64,000 nucleotides of DNA from positions 62,001-126,000 of the forward strand of contig CACCCN010000003.1 of the NCBI GenBank assembly GCA_902544525.1. Reading direction: 5' to 3'. The position numbers were made by a program, and so were the translations under genes. Below, piece by piece: positions 1-9,702 of the stretch. Every line of letters starts with the position of its first letter. Position 1 is the stretch's first letter. The DNA comes from an uncultured Pelagibacteraceae bacterium. GTDB lineage: Bacteria; Pseudomonadota; Alphaproteobacteria; Pelagibacterales; AG-422-B15. A model generated the notes under the pieces. The model saw only the letters and a list, made by a program, of their open reading frames with translations. It had not been told where the DNA came from and did not search any database.

Positions 1-169
1 AAATAATTGGTATGTTAAAATGATACTGCTTTTGAAAAAAATTTTTAATATTAAAGACAATATAATAAATAATTGAAAATGGTAAAAATATAAAAGAAAT
101 AAAAGTATAGATTAAACTTTTACTATACCAAATATTTAAAAAAAAATTATTTAAAATTTTATAAATCAT
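1..169 (-). CDS. lpxK: Tetraacyldisaccharide 4'-kinase, N-terminal fragment (runs off window)
   Basis: The first 56 codons of a minus-strand gene run off the left edge. Translation from the ATG at 169 gives a short basic/aromatic start, a WYSKS motif, then a hydrophobic membrane segment of about 20 residues followed by YHFNIPII. In LpxK this is exactly the layout before the conserved CVGN/Walker A region: an N-terminal membrane anchor and a beta strand leading to the P-loop. LpxK phosphorylates the 4' position of the lipid A disaccharide at the inner membrane. The ATG overlaps the end of waaA by 11 bases, and waaA-lpxK adjacency is common in alphaproteobacteria. The kinase motifs lie outside the window, so the call rests on the N-terminus and on context. 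Confidence 0.72.
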   Translation of the reverse strand, partial: MIYKILNNFFLNIWYSKSLIYTFISFIFLPFSIIYYIVFNIKNFFQKQYHFNIPII

Positions 170-1415
170 TTACTAAAATACTAGTGTTGAGATGTTGCAT
201 TATATCTCTAATTATATCAGCTGACTCAATATCAATTTTTCTTTTTAGCTCTTCTTCATTTGCAGGCAAATCATTGTAGCATTTCATTATTTTTACCTGA
301 AGCTGTCTTGGATTATCAACTAATTCAGTGATGTGTAAATGATTTAGGGTTTCATAAACTTCTAAAAAGTTTTCAATATGTTTACCATGAAATATATTAT
401 TACAAAAATAAGCAGCTTCAATAGGGTTTTGTCCACCATGAGGAACAAGGCTTCCACCTATAAAAGTAATATCAGCTAACTTATAAAATAGACCTAACTC
501 GCCAAAAGTATCTGCTAAATAAATATCAGTATCATCATTAATCGTCTCATTTTTAGATCTTGTAGCAAATTTACAATTTAGTATCTCTTTTGTTAGGTTG
601 GATCTATTCGGGTGTCGTGGTACTAAAATACATAAAAATTCTCTATTCGTATGTCTTATTTTCTGAGTTAGGTTTGAAATGATCATCTCTTCACCAGGAT
701 GAGTACTTGCTGCAAGGAAAACTTTGCGACCTATTATGGTATTTTTTAAACTATTATAATTTTCTTCATTAACTTCTAACTTATTACTACTGAATTTTAT
801 ATTACCTGTATAAAAAGTTTGATTGATACCTAGTCGCTTATAAAATAGTGCACTTTCCTTATTTTGTGTTAAGCATAAATCGTAATTATTAAAAATTAAT
901 TTTGAAGTTTTCTTAAATCTAAGCCATTTATTATAAGATTTAAGAGTCATCCTTCCATTAATGACTGCCAACATTATTCCCATTTTTTTTATTTGATTAA
1001 TTAAATTTGGCCAGATTTCAGATTCTATAAAAATTGCAGATTTAGGTTTCCAATATTTTAAAAATCGACTGTTAAATAATGGAACATCTAATGGTAAATA
1101 TTGGTGTATAGTTTTTGAGCTAAGTTTACCTTTTAAGATAAGAGCTGAGCTTGTTGTTCCAGATGTCAATAAGATCTGTTTCACTGAAGTGATTTTCTCG
1201 ATTTCATTAATCACTGGCAATGCAGAAAGACATTCACCTACACTAGCCGCATGAATCCAAATGAGGTCGCCACTTTTACGTTCAACACTCGGCTTACCGA
1301 ATCTTTCGTTGTACCTTCCTTGATCTTCTTTTTTTAACTTAATTCTTCTTTTTATATAAATGCTATAAAAAGGTATTAATAATGTAGATATTAAATAATA
1401 AATTTTTAAAAGCAT
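159..1415 (-). CDS. waaA: 3-deoxy-D-manno-octulosonic acid (Kdo) transferase
   Basis: This GT-B glycosyltransferase (418 aa, normal for the family) adds Kdo from CMP-Kdo to lipid IVA on the cytoplasmic face of the inner membrane. It begins with one hydrophobic membrane anchor (about residues 3-20). The acceptor-side motif HAASVGE follows, with Glu61 aligning with the family's catalytic glutamate. The C-terminal donor-side motif GGSLVPHGGQNPIEAA is intact. It sits two bases after a DUF374 acyltransferase gene and its end overlaps lpxK, so it belongs to a compact lipid A/LPS run. Whether it is mono- or bifunctional cannot be judged from sequence. Confidence 0.95.
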   Translation of the reverse strand: MLLKIYYLISTLLIPFYSIYIKRRIKLKKEDQGRYNERFGKPSVERKSGDLIWIHAASVGECLSALPVINEIEKITSVKQILLTSGTTSSALILKGKLSSKTIHQYLPLDVPLFNSRFLKYWKPKSAIFIESEIWPNLINQIKKMGIMLAVINGRMTLKSYNKWLRFKKTSKLIFNNYDLCLTQNKESALFYKRLGINQTFYTGNIKFSSNKLEVNEENYNSLKNTIIGRKVFLAASTHPGEEMIISNLTQKIRHTNREFLCILVPRHPNRSNLTKEILNCKFATRSKNETINDDTDIYLADTFGELGLFYKLADITFIGGSLVPHGGQNPIEAAYFCNNIFHGKHIENFLEVYETLNHLHITELVDNPRQLQVKIMKCYNDLPANEEELKRKIDIESADIIRDIMQHLNTSILVNDL

Positions 1416-1417
1416 AA

Positions 1418-2101
1418 TTATGAACCTATATGATTTGAGGCTAGTTCTGTAATGCTCATTAGGCTTTTTTCCAAGTTATGTTGCTGTGTAGAAATGTCTA
1501 TTTTATCAAATTGAGGGTCGAGTGGTTCGCCCCAAACAATACATATTTCATTAAAAGGTTTAGGAACAATAAATTTATCCCATGTGTTTAAGACCCATTT
1601 TTTCTTACACGCAAGAGACATTGGTAAGATTTTTTTATTACTTATTCTTGAAATATTTATTGTTCCCTCACCAACTTTATGTCTTGGTCCCCTTGGGCCA
1701 TCAGGAGTGATACCTATTGATATATTGTTTTTTAATGATTTGAGAATTTTTCTTAAACTAATTAGGCTATTTTTTTCCTTTTCTTTATTTGGATTATTGG
1801 TTGAACCACGAATAGAATTAAAGCCGTGAAGTTTTATTAAATCAGCAATCATGTCACCATCTCTGTGCTTTGAAATTAATATATCAATCCTTTTCTTAGA
1901 TTGCCATGTTAAAGGAGAAAGTAATAATTGATCATGCCAAAGAGCATAGATAAAAGAAATATCATCATTCAATAATTTATCTAAATTAATTTTATTAATA
2001 AATTTTTTCTTTGAGGAAATATATACAAAGTAAATATAAAGTGCTCCACAAATAGAAAGAAATTTTTTTATTAAAAAGTTTTTGAGTAATTTCTTAAGCA
2101 T
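1418..2101 (-). CDS. DUF374 lysophospholipid/lipid A acyltransferase-like protein
   Basis: A 227-aa protein with an N-terminal hydrophobic segment and the PlsC-like block seen in DUF374 proteins: WHDQ in the HX4D position near residue 55, then SKHRDGDMI, GFNSIRGST and TPDGPRGPRHKVGEG. These are the acyltransferase catalytic and substrate-binding motifs of this family. Family knowledge and position between msbA and waaA suggest acylation of lipid A or a related membrane lipid. The precise acceptor is not known. It lies six bases after msbA and two before waaA, so cotranscription is likely. Confidence 0.85.
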   Translation of the reverse strand: MLKKLLKNFLIKKFLSICGALYIYFVYISSKKKFINKINLDKLLNDDISFIYALWHDQLLLSPLTWQSKKRIDILISKHRDGDMIADLIKLHGFNSIRGSTNNPNKEKEKNSLISLRKILKSLKNNISIGITPDGPRGPRHKVGEGTINISRISNKKILPMSLACKKKWVLNTWDKFIVPKPFNEICIVWGEPLDPQFDKIDISTQQHNLEKSLMSITELASNHIGS

Positions 2102-2106
2102 CTAAT

Positions 2107-3843
2107 TTAGAATTGTCGTTCATATAGTTTTTTGTAGAGACCAGCATTTTCAATTAAATCCAAGTGAGTACCTGTTTCCTCAATGTTTCCATCACTCAAA
2201 ACAATTATTTTGTCTGCATTTTCAATAGTGCTTAATCTGTGGGCTATAACAAGTGTTGTTCTGTCCTTCATAAGAGTATTAATTGCTTTTTGTACAGCAA
2301 ACTCAGACTCTGAGTCTAAACTTGAAGTAGCTTCATCTAGAAGAAGAATAGGGGCATCTTTTAAAAAAGCTCGTGCAATAGATATTCTTTGTTTTTGACC
2401 GCCTGATAAACTAAAGCCTTTTTCACCAACCATTGTATCGTAACCCTGAGGAAGTTTTATAATAAAATCATGAGCTGATGCTGACTTGGCAGCACTAATT
2501 ATCTCTTCATAATTTGCATTTTGTCGACCAAATGCAATATTTTCCTTTATAGATAAATCAAATAAAATTGGCTCCTGACTTACTAAGGCAATACAAGACC
2601 TAAGTGATGAAAGACTAACTTTTTTTATGTCTTGGTCGTCTATTGAAACTTCGCCAGATTGTGGATCAAAAAACCTAGGTATTAAATTTAAAATTGAGGT
2701 TTTTCCTGAGCCACTCGGACCCACTAATGCGGTTATTGAGTTTGATGGTAAAGATAAAGTTATTTTTTTTAGAACTTCATTGCTACCTTTATATGACAAC
2801 GAAACTTCATTAAATTTAACTTTACCCTCATTAACGATTAACTTATTTGATCCTTCTTTTTCTGTTATGTTAGTGGGGCTATCCAGAAGTTCAAACACCC
2901 TTGTAGCCGCTGAAAATCCCTCTTGCATGATTGTATTTATTTGTGAAAGACTACGCAGTGGCTGAAAAGCAAGCATCATAGCGCCTAAAAAAGATATGAA
3001 CTCATTTAAAGGTAACTCTCCTTGCAACCCCCTAATACCAGCATAATACATTGCACCAGCAATTCCAAAACCTGCTAAAAATTCTGAAAAAGGTGCTGCA
3101 GCAGCTTTTGTTTTAGCAGCCTTAACCAACAGCCTCATTCTTCTATAAATAGATTCAGATACCTTTTCGATTTCAACTTCTTCTTGTTGATAAGCTTTTA
3201 CAATCCTCGTACCATCTAGGTTTTCAGATAACAAGGTCGCTAATGTTCCAGTTTCAGCTTGCATTCCAGTTGCAGCTTTTTTCATTCTCTTGCCGAGCCT
3301 ACTTGATAAAAAACCAACTAATGGCAATGCAATTATTGCTATAAGGGCAAGTTTCCAATCTTGGTAAAACATTACACCTAATAAACATATCAACGTTAAT
3401 AAGTTTCTAAAACCCCCTGCAAAACTTCCACTCACTGCATTCTCTAGTAAGTTTACATCATATAAAAAATTTGAAATAAACTTGCCCGAGTGTTTACTTT
3501 GGATCCAGCCCAAATCTGCATATGTTATTTTACTAAACATTCTAATTTGAGTATCGGCAATAATTTTTTGACCTATTTCCGTTATAATTGAAGCTTGAAG
3601 AAAGGTTGCAATTCCTTTTATAAGTAAAATTAATATTATTCCTAGCGGAATAAGGACTATCATCCTAGCATCCTTTTCCAAAAAAATTTTTTCAATTGCT
3701 GGATCTAATAACCACGCAGTTGCTCCAGTTGCCAAGGCAATAATTGCCATAAATATAAAAGACAATGAAAGCCTAAAAATTTGCGGCCTTATACTTTCTT
3801 TAAAAAGCCTGGATAATATTTGAAAATTGCTCATAGATGACAC
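2107..3843 (-). CDS. msbA: Lipid A/phospholipid flippase, ABC transporter (MsbA family)
   Basis: A half-size ABC exporter (578 aa) with about six membrane helices in residues 1-320 and one nucleotide-binding domain. Walker A is GPSGSGKTS near residue 373, the Q-loop and SQEP follow, the signature LSGGQKQRISIARAF is near residue 480, Walker B LLLDEATSSLD near 500 and the switch His in IAHRLST. MsbA homodimers flip core-lipid A across the inner membrane using ATP. Placement with waaA, lpxK and an acyltransferase supports lipid A over a drug substrate, although MsbA-like exporters are hard to separate by sequence. A second Met at codon 4 is an alternative start. Confidence 0.9.
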   Translation of the reverse strand: MSSMSNFQILSRLFKESIRPQIFRLSLSFIFMAIIALATGATAWLLDPAIEKIFLEKDARMIVLIPLGIILILLIKGIATFLQASIITEIGQKIIADTQIRMFSKITYADLGWIQSKHSGKFISNFLYDVNLLENAVSGSFAGGFRNLLTLICLLGVMFYQDWKLALIAIIALPLVGFLSSRLGKRMKKAATGMQAETGTLATLLSENLDGTRIVKAYQQEEVEIEKVSESIYRRMRLLVKAAKTKAAAAPFSEFLAGFGIAGAMYYAGIRGLQGELPLNEFISFLGAMMLAFQPLRSLSQINTIMQEGFSAATRVFELLDSPTNITEKEGSNKLIVNEGKVKFNEVSLSYKGSNEVLKKITLSLPSNSITALVGPSGSGKTSILNLIPRFFDPQSGEVSIDDQDIKKVSLSSLRSCIALVSQEPILFDLSIKENIAFGRQNANYEEIISAAKSASAHDFIIKLPQGYDTMVGEKGFSLSGGQKQRISIARAFLKDAPILLLDEATSSLDSESEFAVQKAINTLMKDRTTLVIAHRLSTIENADKIIVLSDGNIEETGTHLDLIENAGLYKKLYERQF

Positions 3844-3898
3844 ATATATTTATCATCAACCTACTTATTATTCCAATAATAGAACAACTAAAATAAGG

Positions 3899-5230
3899 CT
3901 ATTTTCCGGCTAATGTCATATTTTCGATGCATAAAGTGGGAGCATTTGTGCCATATTTAAATTCTAAATCATTAGCGGCTGATAAATTTAGAAACATTTC
4001 TTTTAGGTTTGAAGCAATTGTTACTTCACTTACAGGAAATATTTTTTCACCATTTTCAATCCAATATCCACTAGCCCCAACACTAAAGTCACCCGTTACT
4101 AAATTGACACCCATACCAATGAGCTCAGTCGCATAAAAACCTGTATTGATTGATCCCATAAGGTCTTCATAGGAAATTATTCCATTAGCCATAAATAAAT
4201 TATTTGTTCCAGTTCCGGGTGGTGCTCCGATTGATCTAGAGGCATGTCCAGTAGTCTTTAAATTTAATTTTTTTGCAGTGGCAGTATTCAATATCCATGT
4301 TTTTAAAATCCCATTATTTACGAGCTCAGTTTTTTGATTTTTGACACCCTCACCATCAAATAAACTTGAGTTCTTACCTCTTACAATTTTTGGATCATCT
4401 ATTATTGAAATATTTTTTCTAAAGATTTGTTTATTCAAGCTATCTTTTAAGAAGCTTGTTCCTCTTGCTATCGCATTTCCAGAAATAGCACTTGCAACAT
4501 AATTAACAATTCGACCACTAATCCTTTTATCGAGGACAACTGAAGTCTTGCATGATTCAACCTTTCTTGGATTGAGTCTGCTTAGAGTAAGGTTAGCGGC
4601 ATTTTTTCCTATTTGCTCTGGTTCAGCTAAATCTTCGTAATGTATAGCTGATGAGTAATCATAATCACGCTCCATCTGAACACCTTCTCCTGCTATTACA
4701 GAACATGATATAGAGTTACTTGACGATTTATAACCACCCATAAATCCATGACTAGTTGCCAAGAAAAATTCACTAGTACCGTAAGAGGCTCCAGATCCCT
4801 CTGAATTTTTAATCCCATCACTGCTTAGAGCGGCGTCTTCACACTTCTTAACATTTTCAATCATTAATTCTGTCTTCGTCTCATTTTCTTGGCACAAATC
4901 TAAATCGACAAATTTAGTTTCTAACTGAGATGGGCTAGCTAAACATGCAGTATCATCTTCCGGGGCAAGCTTTGCCATTTCAACTACTTTTGAGACAAGA
5001 ATATCTATATTTTTCCCTTCAAAATTTGACGAAGAAACAAACGACTGCTTTTGACCAACAAGAGCCCTTATTCCAAAAGTTCTGCTTACTGACTCTTCAA
5101 CATCTTCAACTTTTCCAAATCTATAGGCAATAGATTTACTAGACCCCTTAGCAAGCACAATATCACAATCTGTTGCGCCAGCTAACTTAGTTTTATTTAT
5201 TATTTGATCTGCTAAATTTTTAAATTCCAT
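3899..5230 (-). CDS. pmbA: TldE/PmbA subunit of the TldD-TldE metalloprotease
   Basis: A 443-aa member of the TldD/PmbA family (peptidase U62). Motifs include the N-terminal YRFGKVEDVEES region, a central VVLDKRISGRIVNYVASAI block and a C-terminal GDFSVGASGYWIENG block. It lacks the HExxxH metal site found in its partner TldD (8199-9659), as expected for the TldE subunit. The heterodimer cleaves unfolded peptides; in E. coli it matures microcin B17 and degrades CcdA. It is one base downstream of ubiA, on the same strand. Its partner is about 3 kb away on the same strand, separated by two oppositely oriented genes. Confidence 0.92.
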   Translation of the reverse strand: MEFKNLADQIINKTKLAGATDCDIVLAKGSSKSIAYRFGKVEDVEESVSRTFGIRALVGQKQSFVSSSNFEGKNIDILVSKVVEMAKLAPEDDTACLASPSQLETKFVDLDLCQENETKTELMIENVKKCEDAALSSDGIKNSEGSGASYGTSEFFLATSHGFMGGYKSSSNSISCSVIAGEGVQMERDYDYSSAIHYEDLAEPEQIGKNAANLTLSRLNPRKVESCKTSVVLDKRISGRIVNYVASAISGNAIARGTSFLKDSLNKQIFRKNISIIDDPKIVRGKNSSLFDGEGVKNQKTELVNNGILKTWILNTATAKKLNLKTTGHASRSIGAPPGTGTNNLFMANGIISYEDLMGSINTGFYATELIGMGVNLVTGDFSVGASGYWIENGEKIFPVSEVTIASNLKEMFLNLSAANDLEFKYGTNAPTLCIENMTLAGK

Positions 5231-5231
5231 A

Positions 5232-6098
5232 TTAGTTAATATAATTTGATAATAGCACTAAACAAACTAATAAACCTAAATACTTATTACTTTTAAATAT
5301 AGCAAGACATACTTCGGGTCTTTTTATATCTAACTTGTAAATCTGAAAAAGTTGGTGAGATAAAATTAAGATTAGCAGTAAAAAGTAAATCATTTCTTGA
5401 CTAGATAACAATCCAAATATGAGCAGGTTAGACGACATAAGAATATAGAATGAGCTGATCCAATATTTTGCACTATCTTTGAATAAAATTGCGGTAGATT
5501 TTACTCCAATCGAGATATCGTCATCTATGTCCTGATAAGCGTAGATTGTATCATATCCAAGTGTCCAAAAAATTCCAGCTGCATATAGAAAATAAATTTC
5601 AAATGGTAAAATATTTGTAATAGCTGCATAACCTATGAGGACACCAATATTAAAAGTTAAAGCTAGAAAAAGTTGTGGCCAATAGGTTATTCTTTTTGTT
5701 AATGGATAAATTATTAATAATATAAATGATAATAAACCTACTTTGATCGATAGTGTATTAAGACTTAGAAGGATGCAAAGTCCTATTGAAGAGAGTATGA
5801 TAAAGATTACAACTGACTCATGTAAAGATATTGACTTATCTGCCAAAGGTCTTGATTTGGTTCTATTTACTTGGATATCTATATTTCTATCAAAAATATC
5901 ATTAATAACACACCCCGCAGATCGCATTATAAAAGCACCTAAAATAAATATTATAAAAAGAAAGATATTCTGTCTAATTTCCTCAATTGATGAAGACGCA
6001 CTAATTAGACCCCACAAACATGGATACAAAAGCAACATGGATCCAATAGGACTATTCAATCGCATTAGTAATATATATGATTTAATTTTATGATTCAT
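5232..6098 (-). CDS. ubiA: 4-hydroxybenzoate polyprenyltransferase
   Basis: An integral membrane prenyltransferase (288 aa, about eight or nine helices) that attaches the polyprenyl tail to 4-hydroxybenzoate in ubiquinone synthesis. Both Asp-rich motifs are present: NDIFDRNIDIQVNRTKSRPL near residues 66-85, and YAYQDIDDD near 186. These bind the Mg-diphosphate of the prenyl donor. The quinone product would serve ETF-QO, bc1 and the respiratory chain encoded elsewhere in this window. It is divergent from rsmE, with 49 bases in between for both promoters. It differs from ctaB (12278-13201), the heme O synthase of the same superfamily. Confidence 0.93.
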   Translation of the reverse strand: MNHKIKSYILLMRLNSPIGSMLLLYPCLWGLISASSSIEEIRQNIFLFIIFILGAFIMRSAGCVINDIFDRNIDIQVNRTKSRPLADKSISLHESVVIFIILSSIGLCILLSLNTLSIKVGLLSFILLIIYPLTKRITYWPQLFLALTFNIGVLIGYAAITNILPFEIYFLYAAGIFWTLGYDTIYAYQDIDDDISIGVKSTAILFKDSAKYWISSFYILMSSNLLIFGLLSSQEMIYFLLLILILSHQLFQIYKLDIKRPEVCLAIFKSNKYLGLLVCLVLLSNYIN

Positions 6099-6147
6099 CT
6101 TTGAATTAAACTATAACTAATATCTAATTTTTAATAATCAAAATGAT

Positions 6148-6867
6148 ATGAAACCAAGAAATCGAATATATCTAGATGAAAAAATTACTTCAGGTAAACA
6201 CATAAAAATTACTGAAAAACTAGCCCATTATCTGATAAAAGTACTTAGATGTAAGATTCATGAAAAAATATTGGTATTTAATCAAAGTGAATGGTTAGCC
6301 GAAATAGTAGAAGTTCGATCTAAGACATTAAGACTCAACGTTTTAAACAAAATAAAAGATGCTGAAACTTCTAAATCATTAAAAATTTATTTTTCACCAC
6401 TTAAAAAAAATACAAATGAATTACTCATCCAAAAATGTACTGAGATTGGTATAAATATATTTCAACCAGTTGTAATGGAGCATACCAATATATCAAAAGT
6501 TAATATTGATCGTTTACGATTAATAGCGATTGAGGCAATTGAACAGTCTGGACAAATAACAATTCCCAAAATTTACCAGTCGATTAATTTTAATGATTTT
6601 ATTAAACAGATAGATAGCAATGAAGTAGTTATTGCTTGTACAGTACAAAACAATAATATGTTTATGGATCAAATTATCAAAGAGAATCATGCAAAAAATA
6701 TTTCAATATTGATTGGACCAGAAGGAGATTTTTCAAAATTAGAATTAGAAAAAATTTTTGAGCATAATAATATTGTTGAAGCAACATTGGGTAAAAATAT
6801 TTTAAAAGGTGAAACAGCAGCCATAGTAGCATCTGCTCTAGCAAAGGAAAATATTAAAGTATGTTAA
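6148..6867 (+). CDS. rsmE: 16S rRNA (uracil1498-N3)-methyltransferase
   Basis: A 239-aa SPOUT-fold methyltransferase. An N-terminal PUA-like region (RIYLDE start, about residues 1-70) is followed by the trefoil-knot catalytic domain with IQKCTEIGI near residue 95, EAIEQSGQITIP near 130, LIGPEGDFSKLE near 188 and the final LGKNILKGETAA. RsmE methylates U1498 of 16S rRNA in assembled 30S subunits. It overlaps gshA by seven bases, the usual alphaproteobacterial neighbour. Confidence 0.93.
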   Translation: MKPRNRIYLDEKITSGKHIKITEKLAHYLIKVLRCKIHEKILVFNQSEWLAEIVEVRSKTLRLNVLNKIKDAETSKSLKIYFSPLKKNTNELLIQKCTEIGINIFQPVVMEHTNISKVNIDRLRLIAIEAIEQSGQITIPKIYQSINFNDFIKQIDSNEVVIACTVQNNNMFMDQIIKENHAKNISILIGPEGDFSKLELEKIFEHNNIVEATLGKNILKGETAAIVASALAKENIKVC

Positions 6868-8195
6868 ATAAAGATAATCTAATCCAATATTTTTCTGATG
6901 GTATTAAACTTAAAGGATCTGAAAAAATAGGTACAGAACATGAGAAATTTATTTATAGTAAAAAAGATCTTTCTTTAATTCCTTTTCATGGGGAAAGGAG
7001 CATTTCAGCAGTTTTAAAAAAATTTATAGAAAATAGTTGGGATCCAATAATAGAAGATGAACAAATTGTTGGCGCTAATAAGAACCAGGCAAGTATTACA
7101 CTTGAGCCGGGTGGTCAATTTGAGTTATCAGGCGCACCACTTAATAACCTTCATGAAACTTGTCGCGAAATAAATGACCATCTAAGTTTTACCAAATCTC
7201 TAGAGGAAGAGTTTGACATTGGATTTTTGGGTATTGGTTATATTCCTCTAGGAACTTTTAATGATATGCCTAAAGTTCCAAAAAAAAGATACCAGCAAAT
7301 AATGACCCCTTACATGAAAAAAATTGGTGGCCTTGGACTCGAGATGATGTATCAAACTTGCACAGTCCAAGCTAATTTTGATTTTACATCTGAGTCTGAT
7401 ATGGCAAAGAAAGTTAATGTCTCAGCAGCTTTGCAACCTTTAGCAACTGCACTATTTGCAAACTCACCTTTTAAAAATGGTAATATTAATGGTTATTTAT
7501 CCTATCGAAGTATTATTTGGGATAATACTGATAAAGATCGAACGGGTATTTTACCTGGTATGTTAGATAAGAATTTTAGCTTTGAGCAATATGTCGATTA
7601 CCTTTTAAATGTACCTGTTTATTTTTTAAGTAGAAACAATTCATATATTGATACTACAGAATATACATTTAAAGAACTGCTTGATGGTAAAAATAAAGAT
7701 ATTAATTCAGATGAAATTACTATTTTAGATTGGGAAACTCATGTATCGACAATATTTACTGAGGTAAGATTAAAGACTTATATAGAGATGAGAGGTGCTG
7801 ATGCTGGAAGTTATAAATCACTATGTGCACTTCCCGCATTGTGGACTGGCATACTATATGATGATGAAACCTTAGATGCTGCCAATGATATTGTAAAAAA
7901 TTGGTCTTTAAATGACATTTTAAATTTTAAAATAGATAGTGCGAAATCTGGATTAAAGACATCAATAAACAATAGGACTGGTTGGAATATCGCTAATGAA
8001 TTGTTAGAAATCTCTATGCATGGTTTAGAAAAGAGAAAACAATTTAATTATAGTGGGGAAAGTGAGAGTCAGTTCCTAGGGTATCTATTTAATATAGTAA
8101 ATAATAAAGAAGTTATGGCCTCTAAAATAATTAATTCTTTTCAAGAGGAATGGAATAAAGATTTTAACAATTTGTATTCAGAATTATCTTTCTAA
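6861..8195 (+). CDS. gshA: Glutamate-cysteine ligase, GCS2 (plant/alphaproteobacterial) type
   Basis: A 444-aa enzyme of the GCS2 family that makes gamma-glutamylcysteine from Glu, Cys and ATP, the first step of glutathione synthesis. Visible motifs are GTEHEKF near residue 23, the substrate-binding block ITLEPGGQFELSGAP near residue 76, MMYQTCTVQANFDF near 160 and a C-terminal VRLKTYIEMRGADAG block. All are characteristic of the plant-like enzyme rather than the enterobacterial GshA. It is translationally coupled to rsmE and converges on tldD with only three bases between stops. Confidence 0.94.
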   Translation: MLNKDNLIQYFSDGIKLKGSEKIGTEHEKFIYSKKDLSLIPFHGERSISAVLKKFIENSWDPIIEDEQIVGANKNQASITLEPGGQFELSGAPLNNLHETCREINDHLSFTKSLEEEFDIGFLGIGYIPLGTFNDMPKVPKKRYQQIMTPYMKKIGGLGLEMMYQTCTVQANFDFTSESDMAKKVNVSAALQPLATALFANSPFKNGNINGYLSYRSIIWDNTDKDRTGILPGMLDKNFSFEQYVDYLLNVPVYFLSRNNSYIDTTEYTFKELLDGKNKDINSDEITILDWETHVSTIFTEVRLKTYIEMRGADAGSYKSLCALPALWTGILYDDETLDAANDIVKNWSLNDILNFKIDSAKSGLKTSINNRTGWNIANELLEISMHGLEKRKQFNYSGESESQFLGYLFNIVNNKEVMASKIINSFQEEWNKDFNNLYSELSF

Positions 8196-8198
8196 TTA

Positions 8199-9659
8199 TC
8201 ATCTTGCAGTACCGCCAACAGTGAGATCATTAACCAACATTGTCGGCTGTCCTACTCCAACCGGAACGCTTTGACCGCCTTTACCACAAGTGCCAATACC
8301 AGTATCCATTGCACTATCATTGCCCACCATTGAAACCCTATTTAAAACATCGGGTCCATTACCAATTAAAGTTGCACCTTTTACTGGTTGTTCAATTTTT
8401 CCATCAACAATTTTGTAGGCTTCTGTGCAAGAAAATACAAATTTTCCGCTTGTAATATCAACTTGGCCGCCACTAAAATCTACAGCATATATTCCATTTT
8501 TAACTGAACTTATTATTTCCTCAGGCTCTTTATCTCCAGACATCATATAAGTATTAGTCATTCTTGGCATTGGGGCATGAGCATAGCTTTCCCTTCTACC
8601 ATTGCCAGTAGGGCTTACCCCCATTAAATTAGAATTGTGTCTATCTTGCATGTAGCCTTTAAGAATTCCATTTTCAATTAAAGTTGTGCAGCTTGTTGGT
8701 GTTCCTTCATCGTCAATACTCAAAGAACCTCTTCTAGAGTCTATAGTACCATCATCAACTACTGTAACAGAATCATGTGCAATTTTTTCACCTATCAAAT
8801 TTGAAAAAGCCGAAGTTTTTTTTCTATTAAAATCTCCTTCAAGTCCATGTCCTATCGCTTCATGTAGAAGTATTCCTGGAAACCCAGATCCAAGCACAAC
8901 ATCCATTTCTCCAGCGGGCGAATCGATTGACTGAAGATTTATTTCTGCTTGCTTCAAAGCGCCATCAACTTGTATTTTCCAATAATCTTCTTCCAAAAAC
9001 TTTTGATAATCTACTCTACCACCAACACCCCGGCTTCCTGTTTCGAGCCTACCATTTTTTTCTAAGACTACTGAAATATTTAATCTTACTAAAGGCCTAA
9101 CATCTTCCACAAGAAGGCCGTCTGGTCGATATATTCTTACTACTTGCCATTCTCCACTGAGAGAAGAAGAAACTTGTTTAACCAAAGGATTGATTGATCT
9201 TGCGTATTTATCAATTTCTTCAAGTGTCTTAACCTTATTTTCAAAATCAACAGAATTTACTGGGTTTAAATCAGAGTATAGTTTCTTATTGGTACGATTG
9301 AAGCTTGAGTTGTAGTTGCCTTTATTGTTTTTAGTAATAAAGCTAACGGTATCGCTTGCTCTTTTTAATGACGCTTTATCAATATCAGATGAATGTGCAT
9401 AGCCAGTTGCCTCATTTGCAATTGCTCGAAGCCCAAATCCCTTTGATACATCAAATGATGCATTTTTTAGCTTTCTATCATCAAAAACGAAACTTTCACT
9501 CTCGCAATATTCAACAAATAACTCGCCATCATCTGCATTGTGGAGAGAATCATTGACTATTGTATTAATTGAATCTGATGTTAAGTCACTTTCTTTAAAG
9601 AAAAGTTCTTCAGTATTAATACTTTCGATATTTATATTTGAATTGTCCTTATTAATCAT
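8199..9659 (-). CDS. tldD: TldD subunit of the TldD-TldE metalloprotease
   Basis: A 486-aa TldD family protease subunit. The Zn-binding HEAIGH (HExxxH) motif is near residue 265 inside GFPGILLHEAIGHGLEGD. Flanking conserved blocks are RRGSLSIDDEGTPT, the Gly-rich NGRRESYAHAPMPRMTNTYM and the C-terminal GTCGKGGQSVPVGVGQPTM. It pairs with PmbA/TldE (3899-5230) to form the active heterodimer. Its start lies 150 bases from coxB, in a shared divergent region carrying a conspicuous dyad at 9703-9721. Confidence 0.94.
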   Translation of the reverse strand: MINKDNSNINIESINTEELFFKESDLTSDSINTIVNDSLHNADDGELFVEYCESESFVFDDRKLKNASFDVSKGFGLRAIANEATGYAHSSDIDKASLKRASDTVSFITKNNKGNYNSSFNRTNKKLYSDLNPVNSVDFENKVKTLEEIDKYARSINPLVKQVSSSLSGEWQVVRIYRPDGLLVEDVRPLVRLNISVVLEKNGRLETGSRGVGGRVDYQKFLEEDYWKIQVDGALKQAEINLQSIDSPAGEMDVVLGSGFPGILLHEAIGHGLEGDFNRKKTSAFSNLIGEKIAHDSVTVVDDGTIDSRRGSLSIDDEGTPTSCTTLIENGILKGYMQDRHNSNLMGVSPTGNGRRESYAHAPMPRMTNTYMMSGDKEPEEIISSVKNGIYAVDFSGGQVDITSGKFVFSCTEAYKIVDGKIEQPVKGATLIGNGPDVLNRVSMVGNDSAMDTGIGTCGKGGQSVPVGVGQPTMLVNDLTVGGTAR

Positions 9660-9702
9660 AATAAATATATAGTTTTAAAATCAGCCAAATTTGATTAAAA
9701 AA

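Noticed and set aside
2627..2965. A 112-codon open frame antisense to msbA
   Set aside because: It falls over the conserved nucleotide-binding domain of msbA and shows no family motif.
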